From the NCBI GenBank assembly GCA_937862735.1, contig CALMDH010000191.1, forward strand, positions 1 through 31,308: 31,308 nt of DNA. The letters are read 5' to 3'. The notes under the pieces are model-generated. The model was not told the DNA's origin and made no database searches. It saw only the letters and a program-made list of their open reading frames with translations. The DNA is from M0108 sp937862735 (GTDB taxonomy: Bacteria; Pseudomonadota; Gammaproteobacteria; Chromatiales; Chromatiaceae). The position numbers and the translations under genes were made by a program. This document shows positions 31,254 to 31,308 of the stretch, piece by piece; within the stretch, counting starts at the first letter, position 1, and each line of letters opens with the position of its first letter.

Positions 31254-31308
31254 AACGCCACGTTTGCGAGCTGGAGACCCTGAATCATGCCCTGCGCCAG
31301 CGGGTCTG
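31254..31308 (+). CDS. IS1380-family transposase, second exon (partial, runs off the window)
   Basis: After the intron, the transposase frame resumes with RHVCELETLNHALRQRV, which corresponds to the RHINELE-type segment that follows DE-TLGRLF in IS1380 transposases. It continues to the window edge. Spliced with 28800-29157 it gives an uninterrupted reading frame. Confidence 0.75.

Larger units (their letters stand above)
28703..31308 (+). mobile_element. IS1380-like insertion sequence, interrupted by a group II intron; right end outside window
   Basis: The transposase at 28800 is of the IS1380 type. The left end is not certain; CCTAAATCCTGC at 28703 is a candidate inverted-repeat end because family ends usually begin CC, but the right end needed for comparison lies beyond the window. 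The element contains a complete group II intron at 29158-31253. Confidence 0.55.

Overview
The window is GC-rich, densely coded DNA from a Gram-negative bacterium. Outer-membrane porin, HlyD-type adaptor and Wolinella-type quinol:fumarate reductase genes, together with DUF4351 and AAA-ATPase-like (PF09820) gene remnants, VapBC and a multidomain c-di-GMP protein, suggest a gammaproteobacterium. A purple sulfur bacterium (Chromatiaceae) would fit, but this is inference from gene content. I saw no rRNA, tRNA or CRISPR array.

Layout. 1-1342 (+): 3' end of a DUF4351 gene, a small hemerythrin-like protein and a vapBC toxin-antitoxin pair. 1324-9224 (-): a long MscS-family channel, a MASE1-CHASE-PAS-GGDEF-EAL protein and an orphan V-type ATPase subunit I. 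9225-9661: non-coding, with an imperfect duplication. 9662-14044 (-): a probable zinc-uptake operon: small His/Cys membrane protein, His-rich outer-membrane porin, and a ZnuA/ZnuC/ZnuB-like ABC importer. 14363-20882 (+): a three-gene NHLM peptide exporter (HlyD adaptor, C39-peptidase ABC protein, second ABC protein). 20920-22724 (-), convergent with it: a SAM methyltransferase and, upstream of it, an NHLP-leader precursor peptide with a 47-residue Gly/Asn core. 23030-23750 (+): a PF09820 pseudogene. 23756-27625 (-): frdCAB fumarate reductase, with an FNR-like box upstream of frdC. 27754-28494 (-): a membrane-transporter remnant and a YcgN-like protein. 28703-31308 (+): an IS1380-like element whose transposase is split by a group II intron that carries its own maturase.

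How the genes work together. The most notable system is the candidate RiPP locus at 14363-22724. The precursor has a clear nitrile-hydratase-type leader ending in GG. Its core is almost entirely GGN-type repeats, with no Cys or Thr and only one Ser, so lanthionine and Cys-azole chemistry are essentially excluded. The only nearby candidate modifying enzyme is the methyltransferase. The C39 exporter should cleave at GG and export the core with the HlyD partner and second ABC protein. The precursor/methyltransferase part looks lower in GC than the exporter. The frd operon matches the Wolinella enzyme at every heme-ligand histidine spacing and at the FAD-binding His, and its FNR-like site predicts anaerobic expression. 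Repeats have altered several proteins: a dispersed GC-rich repeat forms the C-terminus of FrdA, a 36-bp tandem repeat the tail of FrdC, and a 12-bp tandem repeat the N-terminus of the second NHLM ABC protein.
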